Positions 61,651 to 64,000 of a stretch of DNA of 64,000 bases are shown one piece after another. Under the pieces are notes generated by a model. It was not told the origin of the DNA. It searched no databases and saw only the letters and a program-made list of their open reading frames with translations. A program made the position numbers and the translations under genes. This DNA comes from Aquimarina macrocephali JAMB N27 (lineage in GTDB: Bacteria > Bacteroidota > Bacteroidia > Flavobacteriales > Flavobacteriaceae): contig NZ_JACA01000036.1 in assembly GCF_000520995.1 (NCBI RefSeq), positions 1 through 64,000 of the forward strand, written 5' to 3'. How positions within the stretch are numbered: the first letter of the stretch is position 1; each line of letters opens with the position of its first letter.

Positions 61651-63024
61651 ATGAAGAAATTTGTATCACTCTTTGCTATTTTAGCAATGCTCTACAGTTG
61701 TGGTGGTGGAAACCGAGGAGAACTGGTAGGAGCACAAGGAAAAAAATGGCACCCGCAGAAACCATATGGCATGGCCCTCATCCCCGGAGGTTCGTTCATT
61801 ATGGGTAAGTCGGACGATGATAAAGCAGCACTTGCAAACGCCCCTACAAGAATGGTTACGGTTCGTTCTTTCTACATGGATGAAACCGAAATCACCAATA
61901 GCGAGTATAGACAATTTGTAACTTGGGTTCGCGATTCTGTTATTAGAATGAGACTTGCGATAATGGCCGATGAATTAGGCAAAACCCCAGGAGATGATGG
62001 TATTGGCGAATTTGCATTCCTAGATGCTGATACCGAGAACATGTCTGTCTATGAAAAATATATGTACGATAACTATAGTGGTACAGGAGAAACTGGCTAC
62101 GAAGGTAGAAGACTTAATAAAGATATGGATATCGAATGGGATGTAGATGATTATCTCGATGAGTTTTATGCCGAAGTTATGGATACTATGTATATTCCTC
62201 TTGAAGAATCTTATAATGGTAGACGTACTTTAGATGTAAGTAAATTCGAATTCAGATTTACATGGATGGATATCCAAGCTGCAGCACGTGCTAGAAAAGG
62301 TGGAAGAAAAGATTTTGTAAAAGAAGAAGTTATAAAAGTATATCCTGATACTACAGTTTGGATCAAGGATTTTAATTATTCATATAATGAGCCTATGCAC
62401 AATGATTATTTTTGGCATAGTGCATACGATGACTACCCGGTGGTTGGTGTTTCTTGGGAACAAGCTAGAGCCTTCTGTCGTTGGAGAACTATTGAGAAAA
62501 ATACCTTTCAAAAGAAAAAAGGTAAAGAATTCGTGAATTACTTCAGACTGCCTACAGAAGCAGAATGGGAGTATGCCGCTAGAGGAGGCCTTGAGTCAGC
62601 TACGTATCCATGGGGAGGCCCATATGCGTTAAATGATAGAGGTTGCTTCTTAGCAAACTTTAAGCCTCTTAGAGGAAATTACGCAGCAGATAACTTTTTA
62701 TATACTGTAGAAGCCAAAACATTCGACCCTAATGATTATAACCTATATAACATGGCCGGTAATGTTTCTGAGTGGGTACAGTCGTCCTATGATCCCGCAG
62801 CTTACGAATATGTATCATCAATGAACCCAAATGTCAATGATGATGAAAATAAACGTAAAGTTGTTCGTGGAGGATCCTGGAAAGATGTTGCTTACTTCCT
62901 ACAGGTAAGTACCAGAGATTACGAATACGCAGATTCTGCGAGGAGTTTTATCGGATTTAGAACAGTTCAGGACTACATGGGTACTGAATCGACTGGAGAA
63001 GCTAATACTCAAAATCAAAACTAA
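61651..63024 (+). CDS. gldK: Gliding motility/T9SS lipoprotein GldK
   Basis: The 457-aa product has a lipoprotein signal (LAMLYSCGGGNRG) and a sulfatase-modifying-factor (FGE) type domain. It shows GGSFIMGKSDDDKA, DETEITNSEYRQFV, RLPTEAEWEYAARGG, NMAGNVSEWVQS and VVRGGSWKD. GldK forms rings with GldN at the outer-membrane side of the type IX secretion motor. Despite its FGE fold it is structural. It begins the conserved gldK-gldL-gldM order seen here, with 80 bases to gldL. Confidence 0.96.
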   Translation: MKKFVSLFAILAMLYSCGGGNRGELVGAQGKKWHPQKPYGMALIPGGSFIMGKSDDDKAALANAPTRMVTVRSFYMDETEITNSEYRQFVTWVRDSVIRMRLAIMADELGKTPGDDGIGEFAFLDADTENMSVYEKYMYDNYSGTGETGYEGRRLNKDMDIEWDVDDYLDEFYAEVMDTMYIPLEESYNGRRTLDVSKFEFRFTWMDIQAAARARKGGRKDFVKEEVIKVYPDTTVWIKDFNYSYNEPMHNDYFWHSAYDDYPVVGVSWEQARAFCRWRTIEKNTFQKKKGKEFVNYFRLPTEAEWEYAARGGLESATYPWGGPYALNDRGCFLANFKPLRGNYAADNFLYTVEAKTFDPNDYNLYNMAGNVSEWVQSSYDPAAYEYVSSMNPNVNDDENKRKVVRGGSWKDVAYFLQVSTRDYEYADSARSFIGFRTVQDYMGTESTGEANTQNQN

Positions 63025-63104
63025 GTCCCAAAATTTTCTATCAACTTAATTACTAACCCTTTTTTAAAACTTTAAGATTTAAAAAAAAACAAAACAAATT
63101 TATT

Positions 63105-63731
63105 ATGGCAAATTCAAAAGCAAGCAAGAAATTAATGAACATGGTCTACGGTCTGGGAGCAGCCGTTGTAATATTAGGTGCACTTTTTAAAATTATGCAC
63201 TGGACATTTGGTAACGAAATGCTTATCATTGGTTTGATTACTGAAGCATTAGTATTTACTGTTTCTGCATTCGAACCTGTAGATAGTGATCTAGATTGGT
63301 CTCTAGTATATCCTGAATTAGCAGGAGGGAACAAAAAAGATAAAAAAGAGAAAGAAACTCCAGAAGGATTATTATCTCAAAAATTAGATGATATGCTTAA
63401 GGAAGCTAGACTTGATACTGGCCTTATGAGTAGTCTTGGTGAAAGTATCCGTAATTTCGAAGGAGCAGCAAGAAACCTTGGTCCTACAACAGATGCTATT
63501 GCTGGAACTAAAAAATATAGTGAAGAGATGGCAAGTGCAGCGTCGCATCTTGAGTCTTTAAATAGCTTATATAAAGTTCAGTTAGAATCTTCTTCACGTC
63601 AGGCTGAAGCTAATCAAGCTATAGCTGATAATGCATCTAGACTTAAAGATCAGATGGAGAGCCTTACTAGTAACCTTTCTTCTCTTAATGGAGTATATGG
63701 TGGTATGTTAACTGCAATGAACAGAAGTTAA
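63105..63731 (+). CDS. gldL: Gliding motility/T9SS motor protein GldL
   Basis: The 208-aa protein has two N-terminal transmembrane helices (LMNMVYGLGAAVVILGALF and MLIIGLITEALVFTVSAF). The conserved KIMHW is in the loop between them, and Glu in the second helix is important for the proton-driven motor. A coiled-coil-rich cytoplasmic tail (residues about 80-208, QKLDDMLKEARLD, LKDQMESLTSNLSSL) follows. With GldM it forms the rotary motor that powers secretion and gliding. Confidence 0.97.
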   Translation: MANSKASKKLMNMVYGLGAAVVILGALFKIMHWTFGNEMLIIGLITEALVFTVSAFEPVDSDLDWSLVYPELAGGNKKDKKEKETPEGLLSQKLDDMLKEARLDTGLMSSLGESIRNFEGAARNLGPTTDAIAGTKKYSEEMASAASHLESLNSLYKVQLESSSRQAEANQAIADNASRLKDQMESLTSNLSSLNGVYGGMLTAMNRS

Positions 63732-63783
63732 CATTTTTATTAATCAAAATATAGTATAATAACTACCAAAATCTAAGAAGAAT

Positions 63784-64000
63784 ATGGCAGGAGGAAAATT
63801 ATCCCCAAGGCAGAAGATGATTAACCTGATGTACTTGGTTTTCATCGCGATGATGGCATTAAATATGTCAAAAGAAGTATTAACTGCATTTGGTTTGATG
63901 TCAGAAAAATTGACAGAATCAAATGAGTTAGCTACTCAACGAAATACTGGATTTATGGCAGGTCTGGCCGAAAAGGTTTCAGAACAGCCAGAAAAATATA
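63784..64000 (+). CDS. gldM: Gliding motility/T9SS motor protein GldM (partial)
   Basis: ATG at 63784 opens MAGGKLSPRQKMINLMYLV followed by FIAMMALNMSKEVLTAFGLM. This is the single N-terminal transmembrane helix that inserts into the GldL ring. The frame is open to the end of the window, where about 72 codons are visible. The large periplasmic part lies outside. It follows gldL by 52 bases in the conserved order. Confidence 0.95.
   Translation, partial: MAGGKLSPRQKMINLMYLVFIAMMALNMSKEVLTAFGLMSEKLTESNELATQRNTGFMAGLAEKVSEQPEKY

Overview
The window looks like a chromosomal segment of a marine member of the Flavobacteriaceae (Bacteroidota). The DNA is AT-rich. Promoters match the Bacteroidota TTG / TAnnTTTG pattern. 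Secreted proteins carry type IX secretion sorting tails, and the right edge is a gliding/type IX secretion operon (gldK, gldL, start of gldM). An Aquimarina-like genus would fit, but this is inference. No phage, insertion sequence, integrase or CRISPR array is visible.

Layout. 1-5.6 kb: a leucine-rich-repeat T9SS cargo gene with the start of a near-identical tandem copy at the edge, a DUF547 protein, and a run of an outer-membrane protein, a GH113-like glycosidase and a BamA/TamA-like barrel. 5.6-8.4 kb: a possible 49-aa cysteine-rich peptide, then a DUF1348 protein and an exported epoxide-hydrolase-like enzyme, both preceded by the same operator-like palindrome. 8.35-20.3 kb (minus strand): an arsenosugar island with two arsenosugar-type glycosyltransferases, DUF547 proteins, ArsM, purine nucleoside phosphorylase, an exported rhodanese, radical-SAM ArsS and a CMD-domain protein, plus a Pit phosphate transporter and an exported aminotransferase. 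20.5-23.3 kb: a divergent LacI regulator and glycerol-3-phosphate dehydrogenase. 23.3-33 kb: accessory genes including PAP2, three AraC-type regulators, an exported isochorismatase-like hydrolase, ClpP-like and unknown lipoproteins (one broken at a G7 run), an intradiol-dioxygenase-like protein and a DUF5648-like lipoprotein. At 33.07 kb lies a 57-aa double-glycine-leader peptide resembling Bacteroidota lanthipeptide precursors, followed by tRNA-Phe.

33.5-64 kb is mostly core: coaX, a barrel protein, a TPR protein, lptC, a CNNM/CBS transporter-like protein, a YhhN protein, a PpiD/SurA-like chaperone, galE, a free-methionine-sulfoxide-reductase-like GAF protein, a DUF3347 lipoprotein, a VanX-like dipeptidase, the glyoxylate shunt (aceB-aceA) with a divergent XRE/ScfR-type regulator, groES-groEL, secG, lptE, a sigma-54 activator, miaB, topA, an arginase-fold protein that has lost metal ligands, then gldK-gldL-gldM.

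How the genes work together. In the arsenosugar island, ArsM would methylate arsenite, ArsS would transfer the 5'-deoxyadenosyl group of SAM to dimethylarsenite, the phosphorylase would remove adenine, and the glycosyltransferases would attach the aglycone. The Pit transporter could bring in phosphate and arsenate. On the core side, lptC and lptE serve LPS export, and gldKLM build the T9SS motor that secretes proteins such as the LRR protein at the left edge. The most unusual signals are a perfect terminator-like hairpin inside the lptC signal-sequence codons, the orphan RiPP-like precursor, the arginase pseudoenzyme next to gldK, and operator palindromes with no matching TetR gene nearby.
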